A DNA stretch of 64,000 nucleotides from Saccharopolyspora aridisoli (GTDB taxonomy: Bacteria > Actinomycetota > Actinomycetes > Mycobacteriales > Pseudonocardiaceae): assembly GCF_004348445.1 (NCBI RefSeq), contig NZ_SMKV01000009.1:1-64000 (forward strand). Reading direction: 5' to 3'. The position numbers and the translations under genes were made by a program. Positions 23,116 to 34,005 of the stretch are shown one piece after another; positions within the stretch are counted from its first letter, which is position 1; each line of letters starts with the position of its first letter. The notes beneath the pieces are model-generated. The model saw only the letters and a program-made list of their open reading frames with translations, did not search any database and had not been told where the DNA came from.

Positions 23116-23751
23116 ATGCTTCAGCAGCGGACGCGACTGTTCGGTTCCATCGCGGGCCTGTGCACCGCCGGCGCACTGCTCGCCGGCTGCGGCGGCGGGG
23201 GCGGGGGCGATTCAGCCGAGCACGCGCAGCACCAGCCCGCGCCGCAGGCGCCCGTCCAGGGACAGTCCGCTGCGGGCAAGCAGACCTCCGGGACGTTCGA
23301 GAACTTCTCGCCGGCCGCCAAGGCCATCACCTACAAGCCGGACCAGGTGCCGGTGGGTGGGCAGATCAACGTGTCCTCCTCCAACGCCGACGGCAAGAGC
23401 AAGGTGACCGTCGAGGTCAAGGGCCTGCAGCCGAACCGCTCCTACGGTGCGCACGTGCACGTCAAGTCGTGCGGCCCGACCGGCGAGGACGCCGGCTCGC
23501 ACTACCAGGAGAAGGCCGACCCCGTGAAGCCATCGGTCGACCCGGCCTTCGCCAATCCGCAGAACGAGGTCTGGCTGGACTTCCACACCGACGCCCAGGG
23601 CAACGGCACGGCCACCGCCGAGGGAGCCTGGGCGCTGGCCACCCGCGATGACGCCCAGTCGGTCGTCATCCACGAGACCCACACCCACTCCGAACCTGGC
23701 AAGGCCGGCTCCGCGGGCAGCCGCCTGGCCTGCATCTCCTCGGACTTCTGA
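23116..23751 (+). CDS. sodC: Cu/Zn superoxide dismutase-like lipoprotein
   Basis: 211 aa with a lipoprotein signal (AGALLAGC, lipidated Cys), a Gly/Gln/Pro spacer and a SodC domain. Putative ligands are in HVHVKSCG, DAGSHYQE, LDFHTDAQGNG and VVIHETHTHSEPGKAGSAGS; a conserved Cys pair may form the usual disulfide. The terminal part reads RLACISSD as in other SodC. Extracytoplasmic protection from superoxide is expected. A strong terminator follows. Confidence 0.85.
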   Translation: MLQQRTRLFGSIAGLCTAGALLAGCGGGGGGDSAEHAQHQPAPQAPVQGQSAAGKQTSGTFENFSPAAKAITYKPDQVPVGGQINVSSSNADGKSKVTVEVKGLQPNRSYGAHVHVKSCGPTGEDAGSHYQEKADPVKPSVDPAFANPQNEVWLDFHTDAQGNGTATAEGAWALATRDDAQSVVIHETHTHSEPGKAGSAGSRLACISSDF

Positions 23752-23768
23752 GCCGCCTGAAGCGCGTG

Positions 23769-23800
23769 GGAGGGCACTCGCCGACAGGCGGGTGCCCTCC
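23769..23800 (+). terminator. Terminator of sodC-like gene
   Basis: GGAGGGCACTCGCC and GGCGGGTGCCCTCC form a 14-bp stem (one T-G pair) with a 4-nt loop, 17 bp after the stop. Confidence 0.8.
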
Positions 23801-23877
23801 TGCTCCTCCGAGTGCGGGAACCACCCGCGACGCAGGTCACGGGTGATCGAGGTTCGGCATCAGGGACAATGGGGGCG

Positions 23878-25032
23878 ATGACCGCTCTGGACCTGCCCGC
23901 CGCGACGGGCGCCAAGACGCTGCGGATCGGACCCCACGAGGTCGATCCGCCGGTGGTGCTCGCGCCCATGGCCGGCATCACCAACGTCGCGTTCCGGCGG
24001 TTGTGCCGTGAGTACGGCGCCGGGTTGTACGTGTGCGAGATGATCACCAGCCGCGCGCTGGTCGAACGGCACCCGAAGACGCTGGAAATGATCACCTTCG
24101 ACGCCGACGAGCACCCGCGCTCGATGCAGCTCTACGGCGTCGACCCGGTGACCATGGGCAAGGCCGTGCGCATGATCGTCGAGGAGGACCTCGCCGATCA
24201 CGTCGACATGAACTTCGGCTGCCCGGTGCCGAAGGTGACCCGCAAGGGCGGCGGATCGGCCCTGCCGTACAAGCGGCGGCTGTTCGCCGACATCGTGCGC
24301 GCCGCCGTCGAAGCCGCCGAGCCCGCCGGGATCCCGGTCACCGTGAAGTTCCGCATCGGCATCGACGACGAGCACATCACCTACCTCGACGCCGGTCGCA
24401 TCGCCGAGGACAACGGTGCCGCCGCCGTCGCGCTGCACGGCCGGACCGCCTCGCAACGCTACTCCGGCACGGCCGACTGGTCGGCGATCCGCACCCTGAA
24501 GGAACACGTCACCTCCATCCCGGTGCTCGGCAACGGCGACATCTTCAGCGCCGACGACGCGCTGCGGATGGTGGCCGGAACCGGCTGCGACGGCGTGGTC
24601 GTCGGCCGCGGCTGCCTCGGACGCCCGTGGCTGTTCCGCGACCTGCAGGCCGCGTTCACCGGACGGCCCGTCCCGGAAGGCCCGAACCTGGGCGAGGTCT
24701 CGCGCGTGCTGCGACGTCACGCCGAGCTGCTCGCCGACCACATGGGCGAGGAGAAGGGCCTTCGGGACCTCCGCAAGCACATGTCGCAATACCTGCGGGG
24801 ATTCCCCGTGGGATCGGACCTGCGGCACGGCTTCGGACTCGTCTCCAGCCTCGCGCAGCTCGACGACCTGCTGGCCCAGCTCGACCCGGACGTCCCGTTC
24901 CCGGTCGACGCCGAAGGCCCGCGCGGACGGCAGGGATCGGCGGGCAAGGTCGTGCTGCCGGAGGGCTGGCTGGACGACCCCGACGACCTCACCGTGCCCG
25001 CGGGCGCGGAGGTCGACTCCAGCGGCGGCTGA
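23878..25032 (+). CDS. dus: tRNA-dihydrouridine synthase (DusB-type)
   Basis: FMN-dependent reduction of tRNA uridines. About 384 aa: the TIM barrel has VVLAPMAGITNVAFRRLCRE, MNFGCPVPKVTRKGGGSAL (catalytic Cys), VTVKFRIGID, HGRTASQRYSGTADW and VLGNGDIFSADDALRM with VVVGRGCLGRPW. GACAAT 7 nt before ATG 23878 fits a leaderless promoter; ATG 23869 is an alternative. Orthologous to Rv0823c by synteny. Confidence 0.93.
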   Translation: MTALDLPAATGAKTLRIGPHEVDPPVVLAPMAGITNVAFRRLCREYGAGLYVCEMITSRALVERHPKTLEMITFDADEHPRSMQLYGVDPVTMGKAVRMIVEEDLADHVDMNFGCPVPKVTRKGGGSALPYKRRLFADIVRAAVEAAEPAGIPVTVKFRIGIDDEHITYLDAGRIAEDNGAAAVALHGRTASQRYSGTADWSAIRTLKEHVTSIPVLGNGDIFSADDALRMVAGTGCDGVVVGRGCLGRPWLFRDLQAAFTGRPVPEGPNLGEVSRVLRRHAELLADHMGEEKGLRDLRKHMSQYLRGFPVGSDLRHGFGLVSSLAQLDDLLAQLDPDVPFPVDAEGPRGRQGSAGKVVLPEGWLDDPDDLTVPAGAEVDSSGG

Positions 25033-25035
25033 CCC

Positions 25036-25437
25036 GTGCGAGTGGTCTGGCCGCTTCTCGTCGCGCTGTGCGCGACCGGGTGTGCGACGGCCCCGCAGCA
25101 GCCGGACTTCCGCGGCTACTTCGCGGACAACAACGCCGCCGCGGCAGCGGGCCCGCAGGCGCAGCAGGACTTCTTCCGCCGCTCGCAGCACCCCGACTTC
25201 TCCGACAGCACGTGCGAACTCGGCGATCTCACGGTCCAGCTGGACCCCGCCTGGAGCACGCTGCGGCCCGATCCCGGGTTCAGCGCCGACGGCGTGGTTC
25301 CGCGCGGCGAGATCTGGGCGATCGGCGTCGAAGTCACCACCCGCGTGAACGGCAGCGCCACCGGTCATCAGATCGGGTCACAACACCTCGTAGTCCTGGA
25401 CGGGCGGACCTTCGGGTTCGCACCCTGCCCCCAATGA
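25036..25437 (+). CDS. Small lipoprotein of unknown function (133 aa)
   Basis: GTG 25036 is 3 bp after the dus stop. The signal MRVVWPLLVALCATGCA contains a lipobox-like ATGC; the mature part has two further cysteines (C62 region STCELGDLTVQLDPAW and the terminal FAPCPQ) that could form a disulfide. No family recognised. Confidence 0.7.
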   Translation: MRVVWPLLVALCATGCATAPQQPDFRGYFADNNAAAAAGPQAQQDFFRRSQHPDFSDSTCELGDLTVQLDPAWSTLRPDPGFSADGVVPRGEIWAIGVEVTTRVNGSATGHQIGSQHLVVLDGRTFGFAPCPQ

Positions 25438-25705
25438 CCGAAAACCACGCAGTGCGGCCAAGATCACGTCGAAGTGGTCGCAGGGCGGTGGTATGAAACC
25501 GACACTGGTTTGCTCGTCCGTGCGGGTGGGTCCGAACCGATTCGCTTCCACATCCGCCCCTCCGCCCGGTACACACCTAGGAGCTGAGGACTCGGTGTCC
25601 GATCGTCGGCGTTGTCACCCGACTGCGCGGATCGAGACGTGGGGCGAGTCCAACCGGCATGATCGTTCCGTCAGATGACGACAGCGCGGACGGGAGGTGG
25701 TCGAC

Positions 25706-26560
25706 GTGATCCGCAACAGGTGCGCCGGGCAAGATCCGCACTCCGGTGGCGGTGACGTGCCGCAACCGCCCACGCCTCGCAGCCGTGAGGAAGTCGCCAA
25801 CGGCACGGGCATGGCGGAGCTGCACGAGTCCATAGCGCGCCTGCTGGCCTCCCGGGGCCAGTGGCGGCAGGCGTACCACCACCTGCGGTCGGCGCTGGAC
25901 ATGATGTCCTCGGACAAGCCCGCGGTGCCCGAACAGCTGCGCAGCGAGGTCGAACTGCTGCGCAAGGAGCACGCCAAAGCACGCGAGGAGAGCCTGCGCG
26001 ACAGCCTCACGGCCAGCTACAACCGTCGCTACCTCGACGAACGGCTCGCGAACCTGGTCACCGAGAACTCCATGACCGGCGAGGGCATGGCCGTGGCGCT
26101 GATCGACCTGGACTGGTTCAAGCTGATCAACGACACCTACGGGCACCTGTTCGGGGACCGGGTGTTGCAGCGCGTCGTGGACCTCTTGCAGGAAGCGCTG
26201 CCGGACGGCGCGTTCTGCGCCCGCTACGGCGGCGAGGAGTTCGTGCTGGTGCTGCCGCACATCCTGCCCAACTCGGCGGTGCAGGTCTGCGAAGCGGCCC
26301 GGCAGCGCGTGGAGCACTTCCCGTGGGAGACCATGACGCCCGGCCTCGGCGTGACCATCAGCATCGGCGTCGTGCACGAGCAGGGCACAGGCGGGCACGT
26401 ATCCGGCGAGCAGCAGCTGATCTCGGCCGACGCGCTGCTGTACGCGGCGAAGCGGGCCGGCAGGAACGCAGTCGCGTACCGGAAGGGCGCGGAAATCCGG
26501 TTGGCCGGGGCCGCAGCCGAGCGCGTCACCGAACCGGGGAGAAGAGCCGCCGGTTACTGA
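25706..26560 (+). CDS. Diguanylate cyclase (GGDEF domain)
   Basis: A soluble 284-aa protein. Residues 30-95 are helical and TPR-like (LHESIARLLASRGQWRQAYHHL), followed by a GGDEF domain with DSLTASYNRRYL, LIDLDWFKLINDTYGHLFGD and the active loop RYGGEEFVLVLP (GGEEF, competent). No RxxD inhibitory site sits five residues before GGEEF. The start is GTG 25706, 8 nt after GGGAGG. It should make c-di-GMP; an RsiG-like effector and a PAS-GGDEF-EAL protein are in the same window. Confidence 0.9.
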   Translation: MIRNRCAGQDPHSGGGDVPQPPTPRSREEVANGTGMAELHESIARLLASRGQWRQAYHHLRSALDMMSSDKPAVPEQLRSEVELLRKEHAKAREESLRDSLTASYNRRYLDERLANLVTENSMTGEGMAVALIDLDWFKLINDTYGHLFGDRVLQRVVDLLQEALPDGAFCARYGGEEFVLVLPHILPNSAVQVCEAARQRVEHFPWETMTPGLGVTISIGVVHEQGTGGHVSGEQQLISADALLYAAKRAGRNAVAYRKGAEIRLAGAAAERVTEPGRRAAGY

Positions 26561-26812
26561 TGGCGATCAATCAAGGACACAGGGTGCTTTCGGATTTGCG
26601 CATACGGGTCATCTGGCTTAGCACGGCTAGTCGTAACAGACCAGTGGACCGATAGCATCGTGCACTGATTGTGAAGAAACTGTCGGCGCTATCGTCAGTT
26701 CGGGCGATCAGCCGTACTATCTTTGAGGCGCAAGGCGATACATGTCGGGGAGTGTCGAGCGCGTCAAGATCCGCACAGAACGATGACTGAGGCAGGTTGG
26801 GAGGGAACACGC

Positions 26813-29128
26813 GTGCCGCAAGACCCCCGGCATGGCGACTTCGGGCACCGGCGTACCCGCCCCGACGAAAACGCCGATGCCACCGGTTCGGCAAGTGGTT
26901 CCGGACGTCGCCGACGCGCGTTGTCCGAGGACGGCTCGGGCGGCACCCGCGTGATCGACCTGCTGTCCAAGCACGGCAAGGGCCCGGGCACCTCCGGCCG
27001 CCGCCGCGCCGCTGAACCGCAGCCGCCGTCGGCACCGCAAGCTCCGCAAGAACCTCCGCAGACCGGCCCGCGTCGGGTCGCTCCGCAGGCACCGCCGGAA
27101 CCCCCGCAGGCCTGGACCTCGCCCGAGCCGACCGGCAGGCGCCCCCGGCAGGCACCGCCGAGCCGCCCGATGCCCACGCCGCCCGCCCCGCCGAACAACC
27201 CGGCGCCCCCGGTCGGCTGGACGCCGCCGAGCACCGCCCCGCGGCCCGTGCAGCAGCCGCCGGCAGTCCCGGTGTCCCCGCCCTCCGGCCGCAACCAGCG
27301 GCCCACACCGCCACCGCCCGCCGCTCCGGGTGCCGCCGCCGCGTTCGCCGGTGGCGCCGCCGCACGTCCCGCCCGGCGCAGCCCCGAGCCGCCCGCGGAC
27401 CAGGCCACCCGGATCAGCCAGGCGCTGAGCACCGACGCCCCGCAGCGCGTCTCTCCTCCGTCCGGCCGCAACCCGCGCCCGAACCCCACGCGCCCCCCTG
27501 CCGACATGGAAGCCACCACGCAGCACCCGCGCGTGCCGGCGGCCCCGCAGCAGGAGCGGCCCGCGCGGCCCGCCAGACCCACTCCGCCGCCGGTCGAGCG
27601 AGCCGAGGAGACGGCGATCGTGGCGCCCGCCGACGGCTACTCCGAACTCGACGAGTTCGACCAGTTCGACGAGTTCGATGAGTTCGATGAGTTCGATGAG
27701 TTCGACGACGGTGCTGACGCCGCCGAGGACTTCGGCGACGACGACCGCAAGAACGACATCGAGCAGATCGACCTCACGCTCGCCCGGTTCTCCGCGGTGC
27801 ACGACGAGATCGCCGCCGAGGAGGCCAAGCGCCGCAAGCGCTACGCGTGGCTGCCCGGCAACAAGAAGGAACCCGAGCTCGGCAGCGACATGCCCTTCGA
27901 CTTCCGCAACGACCGCGGTGGCGGGTCGCGCATGGAGTGGAAGAAGAAGCAGCGCAAGCGCCGCACGCACCTCATCGTCATGGCTGTGGCGGTCGCCGCG
28001 TCGCTGACGGTGTTCCTGTCGCTGGGCTTCGCCTGGGGCGCGACCGCGCTGTTCGGGCCGTCGGCCGTGCTGGCGCTGGACCCGAACTCCTCCGACATCA
28101 AGGACGCCGCGGGGCAGGCGGGCGACCAGAACTTCCTCATGATCGGTTCCGACACCCGCGCTGGGGCCAGTGCGTCCGACGGCGTCGGCGACGAGAACGA
28201 CGAGCCGGGTGCGCGCTCGGACACCACGATGGTCGCCCACATCCCCGCCGACCGGAGCCGGGTCGAGCTGGTGTCATTCCCGCGCGACCTGCAGGTGGAC
28301 AGGCCCGACTGCCAGCGCTGGGACCCCAAGACCGGCAGGTACAGCGAAGAGATCGTCCCGGGCAAGAAGGGCGCGCGCCTCAACGAGGCGTACGCCGTCG
28401 GCGGCCCGCTGTGCACCACCAAGGTCATCCAGCAGATCTCCGGCCTGCGGATGGACAGCTTCCTCGGCATCGACTTCAACGGCTTCAAGTCCATGGTCGA
28501 CGCCGTGCACGGTGTCGAGATCTGCACCGAGAGGCCCGTCGTGGACTCCACGCTCGGCACGGTCATCCCCGAGGCAGGACGGCACAACCTCACCGGCGAC
28601 CAGGCCTTGACCTACGTCCGCGCCCGGCACGTCGAGGGCGACCCGACCTCGGACTACGGCCGGATGCAGCGCCAGCAGATGTTCCTGTCGTCGCTGCTGC
28701 GCAAGACCATGTCCAGCCAGGTGCTGCTGGACCCGCGCAAGCTCAGCGATTTCGTCAAGGCCGTCAGCGCCAACACCTTCGGCGACAACATCGGTGCCGA
28801 CCGGTTGATGGACCTGGGCCAGCAGCTGCAGGGCCTGGACCCGAACAAGGTCACCTTCATGACGGTCCCGACCACCGGCTACGCCAACGAAGAAGGCATG
28901 GAGGTCCTGCGCGACGACGACGCGAGGGCGCTGTTCCAGTCGATGATCGACGACGCGCCGGTGACCACCGACGGCACTCCGCAGAAGGCCGCCCAGTCCA
29001 CGCCGACCGGCGGTTCGGGCGGTTCCGGTGGCGCGGCCGGTGTCGGCCGGGTGCTGCACCAGCAGCCCGCCCAGCCGTCCCCGCCGGGCGACTCCACCGT
29101 GGGCGCTGGAACCGGAATCTGCGGCTGA
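26813..29128 (+). CDS. LCP-family cell-wall ligase with long Pro-rich cytoplasmic tail
   Basis: 771 aa. Residues 1-260 are Pro/Arg-rich and disordered, followed by an acidic block of repeated D-E-F triplets (about 280-300). One membrane helix follows ([20 protein letters not shown]), then an extracellular LCP domain: [63 protein letters not shown]. Gly/Pro-rich tail. GTG 26813 has GGGAGG upstream; ATG 26783 is possible. Syntenic with Rv0822c. Confidence 0.9.
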   Translation: MPQDPRHGDFGHRRTRPDENADATGSASGSGRRRRALSEDGSGGTRVIDLLSKHGKGPGTSGRRRAAEPQPPSAPQAPQEPPQTGPRRVAPQAPPEPPQAWTSPEPTGRRPRQAPPSRPMPTPPAPPNNPAPPVGWTPPSTAPRPVQQPPAVPVSPPSGRNQRPTPPPPAAPGAAAAFAGGAAARPARRSPEPPADQATRISQALSTDAPQRVSPPSGRNPRPNPTRPPADMEATTQHPRVPAAPQQERPARPARPTPPPVERAEETAIVAPADGYSELDEFDQFDEFDEFDEFDEFDDGADAAEDFGDDDRKNDIEQIDLTLARFSAVHDEIAAEEAKRRKRYAWLPGNKKEPELGSDMPFDFRNDRGGGSRMEWKKKQRKRRTHLIVMAVAVAASLTVFLSLGFAWGATALFGPSAVLALDPNSSDIKDAAGQAGDQNFLMIGSDTRAGASASDGVGDENDEPGARSDTTMVAHIPADRSRVELVSFPRDLQVDRPDCQRWDPKTGRYSEEIVPGKKGARLNEAYAVGGPLCTTKVIQQISGLRMDSFLGIDFNGFKSMVDAVHGVEICTERPVVDSTLGTVIPEAGRHNLTGDQALTYVRARHVEGDPTSDYGRMQRQQMFLSSLLRKTMSSQVLLDPRKLSDFVKAVSANTFGDNIGADRLMDLGQQLQGLDPNKVTFMTVPTTGYANEEGMEVLRDDDARALFQSMIDDAPVTTDGTPQKAAQSTPTGGSGGSGGAAGVGRVLHQQPAQPSPPGDSTVGAGTGICG

Positions 29129-29169
29129 CCTGCGGTTATCGTCGGAGCCGAGCTGGTCGATCACGGCGA

Positions 29170-29200
29170 TTTCACCTTTGGTTCACCACAGGTCATTCTG
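29170..29200 (+). promoter_or_regulatory. PHO-box-like direct repeats upstream of phoU
   Basis: TTTCACCTTTG, GTTCACCACAG and GTCATTCTGTC lie as consecutive 11-bp units, matching the direct-repeat PhoP operator of actinomycetes (GTTCACC core). TACGCT, 7 nt before ATG 29232, is a good leaderless -10. Confidence 0.7.
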
Positions 29201-29231
29201 TCCGATTCCGCGGGGAAGTACGCTGGGTGAC

Positions 29232-29879
29232 ATGCGCGAGGTCTACCAGGAACAACTAGGCATGCTCACCGACGTTCTCGCCTCGATGTCGGCGATGGTC
29301 GGCACTGCGATGGAGCGCGCCACCAAGTCGCTCCTGGAGACCGACCTGAGCTTGGCCGAGCAGGTCATCGACGAGGACGCGCTGGTCGACGAGGCGCGCT
29401 CCCGGGCCGAGGAGTACGCCTTCGGGTTGCTGGCCCTGCAGGCCCCGGTGGCCGGTGACCTGCGCAGCGTCATCGCCACCATCCACGCCGCCGAGGACAT
29501 GGAGCGGATGGGCGATCTCGCCCTGCACGTGGCCAAGGCCGCGCGGCGCCGGCACCCGAACGCGGTGCTGCCGGACGACGTCGCCGCCTACTTCGCCGAG
29601 ATGGGCCGCATCGCCGTGAAGTTGGCCCACCAGGTCAGCACCGTGATCCGCACCCAGGACGTCGAGGCCGCCCGGCTGCTGGACGAGGTCGACGACGAGA
29701 TGGACGACCTGCACCGCCACCTGTTCACCGTGCTGATGAGCCCGGACTGGGAGCACGGCGTGGCCACGGCCGTCGACGTGACGCTGCTGGGCCGCTTCTA
29801 CGAGCGCTTCGCCGACCACGCGGTCGCGGTCGCTCGCCGGGTCGAGTTCATCGTGACCGGGAAGATGCCGTCCCGTTGA
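29232..29879 (+). CDS. phoU: PhoU phosphate-signalling protein
   Basis: 215 aa, two repeats of the three-helix PhoU fold with the metal-binding ExxxD clusters: [40 protein letters not shown] and [35 protein letters not shown]. PhoU links the Pst transporter to the phosphate two-component system. Leaderless start with a PHO box upstream; the pst genes lie 1.3 kb away on the opposite strand. Confidence 0.93.
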   Translation: MREVYQEQLGMLTDVLASMSAMVGTAMERATKSLLETDLSLAEQVIDEDALVDEARSRAEEYAFGLLALQAPVAGDLRSVIATIHAAEDMERMGDLALHVAKAARRRHPNAVLPDDVAAYFAEMGRIAVKLAHQVSTVIRTQDVEAARLLDEVDDEMDDLHRHLFTVLMSPDWEHGVATAVDVTLLGRFYERFADHAVAVARRVEFIVTGKMPSR

Positions 29880-30012
29880 TCGGCTTCCGCAGGTCAGTGA
29901 CGATCTCACTCGGGACGTATTAATAGTCGGTCTCAGCACTCGATGTTGTGATCATCGTGTGCCATCCTCCTTGGAGTGAGAAGCGACCGAACTCGTACCG
30001 ATGAGGTGCTCG

Positions 30013-30870
30013 GTGGGTAAGAGTCCGACCGTGCACCGACGTCGACTGGGCAGTGAACTCCGACGCCTCCGCGAGATCGCCGGCCGCACGCACCGCGAGG
30101 TCGCCGCCCACCTGGACTGCTCGCAGGGCAAGATCAGCCAGATCGAGCTGGGCCGGGTACCGGTGCGCACCTCCGACGTGCGCCTGATGGCCGAGTTCTA
30201 CGGCGCCGCAGGCGACCAGCTCGAAGCGCTCATCGACCTGGCCCAGGACTCCAAGCAGCGCGGCTGGTGGCAGCAGTACCCCAGCACAGCGCTGCGTCCC
30301 GGCCTGCAGACCTACCTCGGGCTGGAGACCTCGGCGAAGGCCGTCAGCTGCTTCGGCAGCGACCCGCTGCCCGAGCTGCTGCAGACCACCGACTACACGC
30401 GCGCGCTGCTGACCTCTGACTCCCAGGTGCTCACCGACGACGAGATCGCCGAACGCCTCAAGGTGGTCTCCACCCGCCAGCAGCGGCTGCTGGGCGAACA
30501 GCCCCTGGAACTGTGGGCGGTCCTCGACGAGTCGGCCCTGCGGCGCCGCGTGGGCGGTCCCGCGGTGATGCGGCAGCAGCTGGAGCACCTGGTCCTGCTG
30601 GGATACCGCCGCAACGTCACCATCCAGGTCCTGCCGTTCCGCAACGGCGGCCACCCGCTGATGGGCGACCGCGCAGCGGTGTTCTCCTTCGCCGACGAGG
30701 CCGACCCCCAGGTCGTGCACCTCGGTGACTCCGCCAACTCCCGCTTCCTCGACAAGGCCGCCGACGCAGCCGACTACCTCAAAGCCTTCGAGCAGGTCTG
30801 CACCAGCGCACTCACCCCCAAGGACTCCAGCGCCTTCATCTCATCGGTGGCCGACGAACTGCCGGTGTGA
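30013..30870 (+). CDS. XRE-family regulator with DUF5753 domain
   Basis: 285 aa. N-terminal HTH (about 5-60: LGSELRRLREIAGRTHREVA, CSQGKISQIELGRVPVRTSD) followed by the DUF5753 domain (AKAVSCFGSDPLPELLQTTD, RQQRLLGEQPLELWAVLDES, VTIQVLPFRNGGHP). Typical streptomycete/pseudonocardial regulator, often paired with a small DUF397 protein, which I do not find here. GTG 30013 is preferred over ATG 30001. Confidence 0.9.
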   Translation: MGKSPTVHRRRLGSELRRLREIAGRTHREVAAHLDCSQGKISQIELGRVPVRTSDVRLMAEFYGAAGDQLEALIDLAQDSKQRGWWQQYPSTALRPGLQTYLGLETSAKAVSCFGSDPLPELLQTTDYTRALLTSDSQVLTDDEIAERLKVVSTRQQRLLGEQPLELWAVLDESALRRRVGGPAVMRQQLEHLVLLGYRRNVTIQVLPFRNGGHPLMGDRAAVFSFADEADPQVVHLGDSANSRFLDKAADAADYLKAFEQVCTSALTPKDSSAFISSVADELPV

Positions 30871-30880
30871 GGAAGAGCAG

Positions 30881-30922
30881 AAAGGGCGGGGCCTCCCAAA
30901 AAGAGGGAGGCCCCGCCCTTTT
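30881..30922 (+). terminator. Strong rho-independent terminator
   Basis: AAAGGGCGGGGCCTCCC and GGGAGGCCCCGCCCTTT form a 17-bp perfect stem with a 7-nt loop, ending in TTTT, 10 bp after the XRE stop. Confidence 0.93.
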
Positions 30923-30934
30923 CGCACAACCAAC

Positions 30935-31110
30935 GAGCGTCAGGCAAGCGCCGAAGGTGCTTTCGCCACTACCCCGAGCACGCAGCCGGCACCGCCGCGG
31001 GTTCTGAGCGGCTCTCTGGGGAGGACAGCCGTAGCGCCGTGTACTGGTCATACATCAGTCTCGGATCCCGAAGCCAGAGAGCCGCTCAGGTTCCGCTTCT
31101 GGCACCGCCC
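30935..31110. repeat. Intergenic repeat element, copy D
   Basis: Contains GCACCGCCGCGGGTTCTGAG, which on the other strand reads AACCCGCGGCGGTGCC as in copies A-C and E. It also has a perfect 16-bp inverted repeat CTGAGCGGCTCTCTGG (31004-31019) and CCAGAGAGCCGCTCAG (31074-31089). Lies between convergent XRE and pstB genes. Confidence 0.65.
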
Positions 31111-31210
31111 GGCAAAGAGACCACTGAGCAGTGTCAGTGAAGGCGAGTCGGACACTCCCGCCAACACCTACCAAGCAGCGCGACCACCGAGCGGCAGACC
31201 AACCAAAAGA

Positions 31211-31987
31211 TCAGCCGAAGCGGCCGGAGATGTAGTCCTCCGTGGCCTTCTGGGTGGGGTTGGAGAAGATCTTGCCGGTTTCGTCGATCTCCACGAGCTG
31301 ACCGGGCTCACCGACCGCGCGCAGGTTGAAGAACGCGGTCTGGTCGCTGACGCGAGCGGCCTGCTGCATGTTGTGGGTGACGATGACGATCGTGTAGTCC
31401 TGCTTGAGGTGCGAGATCAGGTCTTCGATCGCCAGGGTCGAGATCGGGTCCAGCGCCGAGCAGGGCTCGTCCATCAGCAGCACGTCGGGACGCACGGCGA
31501 TGGCGCGGGCGATGCACAGCCGCTGCTGCTGACCACCGGAGAGGCCGCCGCCCGGCTTGTTCAGCCGGTCCTTGACCTCTTCCCACAGGTTCGCGCCGCG
31601 CAGCGCCTGCTCGGCGACCTCGTCGAGGTGCGACTTGTTCTTCTCACCCGCGAGCTTCAGCCCGGCCACCACGTTGTCCCGGATGGACATGGTGGGGAAC
31701 GGGTTGGCCCGCTGGAAGACCATGCCGATGGTCTTGCGGACCTGCACCGGGTCGACGTTGTCGGCGTAGATGTCCTCACCGTCGAGCATCACCTTGCCCT
31801 CGACGCGGGCACCTGGGATGACCTCGTGCATCCGGTTGAGCGACCGCAGCACGGTGGACTTGCCGCAACCGGAGGGACCGATGAACGCGGTGACGCTGCG
31901 GGCAGGCACCTGCAGGGTCACGTCCTGCACCGCGTGGAACTTGCCGTAGTGCAGGTTCAGGTCTTTGATGTCGAGACGCTTGGCCAT
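31211..31987 (-). CDS. pstB: Phosphate ABC transporter ATPase PstB
   Basis: 258 aa with [11 protein letters not shown] (Walker A), the PstB-specific [14 protein letters not shown]-loop, signature [14 protein letters not shown] and Walker [13 protein letters not shown], followed by [15 protein letters not shown]. Energises phosphate uptake by PstCA. ATG 31987 lies 11 bp after the pstA stop; last gene of the operon. Orthologue of phoT (Rv0820) by context. Confidence 0.96.
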   Translation of the reverse strand: MAKRLDIKDLNLHYGKFHAVQDVTLQVPARSVTAFIGPSGCGKSTVLRSLNRMHEVIPGARVEGKVMLDGEDIYADNVDPVQVRKTIGMVFQRANPFPTMSIRDNVVAGLKLAGEKNKSHLDEVAEQALRGANLWEEVKDRLNKPGGGLSGGQQQRLCIARAIAVRPDVLLMDEPCSALDPISTLAIEDLISHLKQDYTIVIVTHNMQQAARVSDQTAFFNLRAVGEPGQLVEIDETGKIFSNPTQKATEDYISGRFG

Positions 31988-31998
31988 GTCGAATGTCC

Positions 31999-32913
31999 CT
32001 ACTTGGTCTTGATCGCGAAGATCTTGGACAGACCGGTCGCGGCAAGGTTGATCAGCATGATGACGATCACGAGAGTCAGCGCCGCTCCCCACATCCGGTA
32101 CTCGCCGGCGATGGTTCCGGTGCTGCGCTCCATGAAGATGGTCAGCGGCAGCGACGCCATCTCCCCGCGGAAGAGGTCGAAGTTGATCGACGAGGAGTAG
32201 CCGACCAGGATCAGCAGCGGGGCGGTCTCGCCGAGCACGCGCGCCAGGCCGAGCATGACACCGGTGACGATGCCCGACAGCGCGGTCGGAAGCACGATCC
32301 GCACGATGGTCTTCCACTTCGGCAGGCCGAGCGCGTAGGCCGCCTCGCGCAGCTCGTTCGGCACGATCAGCAGCATCGTCTCGGTGACCCGGACGACGAC
32401 CGGCAACATCAGCAGCAGCAGCGACAGCGCCACCGCGAACCCGCTGCGGGTCATGCCGAAGGTGGTGATCCACAGCGCGTAGATGAACAGACCGGCCACG
32501 ATCGAGGGCAGACCGCTGAGGATGTCCACCATGAAGGTGGCGGCCTTGGCCAGCTTCGACTGCTGGCCGTACTCGACCAGGTAGACCGCGACCATCACGC
32601 CCAGCGGCACCGCGAAGACCAGGCAGACCAGGCCTTCGAAGACCGTGCCGACCAGGGCGTGGTAAATGCCGCCACCGAAGTCGGTGGGCAGCAGGCCCTT
32701 GAAGGAGTGCGACCACCAGTCGGCGCTGAGGACGGGCTTGAGACCGCGTTCCAGCAGCGTCCACAGCACCCACAGCAGCGGGACGACCGCGATCGCGAAG
32801 GCCGCCGCGAACAGGACGGTGGCCAGGTTGTCCTTGAACTTCCGGCCTAAGCCGATGCTCTGGAAGGCCGGCGCGGTTGCGAGCTGCTCCACGTCGGCAG
32901 CGTCGGTCCTCAT
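31999..32913 (-). CDS. pstA: Phosphate transporter permease PstA
   Basis: 304 aa with about six membrane helices ([20 protein letters not shown] first) and the EAA-type cytoplasmic loop [20 protein letters not shown] that contacts PstB. ATG overlaps the pstC stop by four bases (ATGA). Confidence 0.94.
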   Translation of the reverse strand: MRTDAADVEQLATAPAFQSIGLGRKFKDNLATVLFAAAFAIAVVPLLWVLWTLLERGLKPVLSADWWSHSFKGLLPTDFGGGIYHALVGTVFEGLVCLVFAVPLGVMVAVYLVEYGQQSKLAKAATFMVDILSGLPSIVAGLFIYALWITTFGMTRSGFAVALSLLLLMLPVVVRVTETMLLIVPNELREAAYALGLPKWKTIVRIVLPTALSGIVTGVMLGLARVLGETAPLLILVGYSSSINFDLFRGEMASLPLTIFMERSTGTIAGEYRMWGAALTLVIVIMLINLAATGLSKIFAIKTK

Positions 32914-33968
32914 GACTTCCCCTTAGCGCCGGCCGCACTCTCGATCCAGCGCGCGATCGCGTTGACTGCGAAGGTGATGACGAACAGCACCAGACCGGCC
33001 GAGATGTAGGCCCCGACCTGCAGGTTGTTGTTGAACTCCGCGGACCCGAGGGCGATCTTGGAGGCGAAGGTCGCCCCGCTGTCGAAGATGCTGTACCCGG
33101 GGGGCGCGGTGGTCGCGCTCAGGATGATGGTCAGCGCCATCGTCTCGCCCAGCGCGCGACCGAGGCCGAGCATCGAGCCGCCGACGAAGCCGTTGCGGCC
33201 GAAGGGCCACACCGTGGTCTTGATGACCTCCCAGCGGGTGGCGCCGAGCGCCAGCGCGCCTTCGACCTGGGCGTCCGGGGTGCGGGCGAAGACCTCGCGG
33301 GTCACACCGGTGATCGTCGGGATGATCATCACCGCGAGCACGATCCCGGCGGTGAACACGTTCGCCCCGGAGTCGACCTGGGCGATGTTGCCCTGGCCGA
33401 AGATCGGGATCCAGCCCAGCGTCTCGTTCAGCCACGTCGACACCGGCTTGAGGAACGGCCCCAGCACCAGGAAGCCCCAGAGGCCGTAGACGACCGAGGG
33501 CACCGCGGCCAGCAGGTCGACGATGTAGGCGAACGGGCGGGCCAGGCTCTTCGGCGCGTAGCGGGTGAGGAACAGGGCGATCCCGCCGGACAGCGGCATC
33601 GCGATCACCAGCGCGACCACGGAGCTGGCGACGGTGATCCACGCGATGTCGAAGATCCCGAAGCTCATGTTCGCCGGATCCCCGGTGTCCCACTCCCGGC
33701 TGAACAGGAAGTTCACGTGGTTCACCTGCAGCGCCGGAACCGCCCGGATGAGCAGGAAGATTGCGATCGCGGCGATCACCGCCACCACGAATGCGCCGGA
33801 CGCGGTGGCGAGCGAGGAGAACACCTTGTCGCCGACGCGGGAGGACTTGCCCGCTGTCTTCTCTGGAGCGGAAATGGGAGCCTCCGGTCCGGAACTGGGC
33901 GCCGAAGCGCCCCGCTGGGCACCGGTGGTGCCCGCGGGGCGCGTGGCGGCTCTCGTCGAGTCGGTCAC
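32910..33968 (-). CDS. pstC: Phosphate transporter permease PstC
   Basis: 352 aa. A polar 50-residue N-terminal extension precedes helices including [20 protein letters not shown]; the [20 protein letters not shown] loop is the ATPase-coupling motif. GTG start at 33968, 73 bp after pstS with an intervening hairpin. Confidence 0.94.
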   Translation of the reverse strand: MTDSTRAATRPAGTTGAQRGASAPSSGPEAPISAPEKTAGKSSRVGDKVFSSLATASGAFVVAVIAAIAIFLLIRAVPALQVNHVNFLFSREWDTGDPANMSFGIFDIAWITVASSVVALVIAMPLSGGIALFLTRYAPKSLARPFAYIVDLLAAVPSVVYGLWGFLVLGPFLKPVSTWLNETLGWIPIFGQGNIAQVDSGANVFTAGIVLAVMIIPTITGVTREVFARTPDAQVEGALALGATRWEVIKTTVWPFGRNGFVGGSMLGLGRALGETMALTIILSATTAPPGYSIFDSGATFASKIALGSAEFNNNLQVGAYISAGLVLFVITFAVNAIARWIESAAGAKGKS

Positions 33969-34005
33969 TGCTGTTTGCAGCCTCTCATCTAATCCGTTGG
34001 ACCAG

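Noticed and set aside
24033-25496. Long Arg/Ala/Gly-rich open frame overlapping the dus and lipoprotein genes
   Set aside because: It is an out-of-frame shadow of dus; composition is typical of GC-rich false frames and no start signal is present.
27648-27706. Acidic 9-bp repeats considered as non-coding microsatellite
   Set aside because: They are in frame inside a clearly coding LCP gene and vary synonymously (GAC/GAT).
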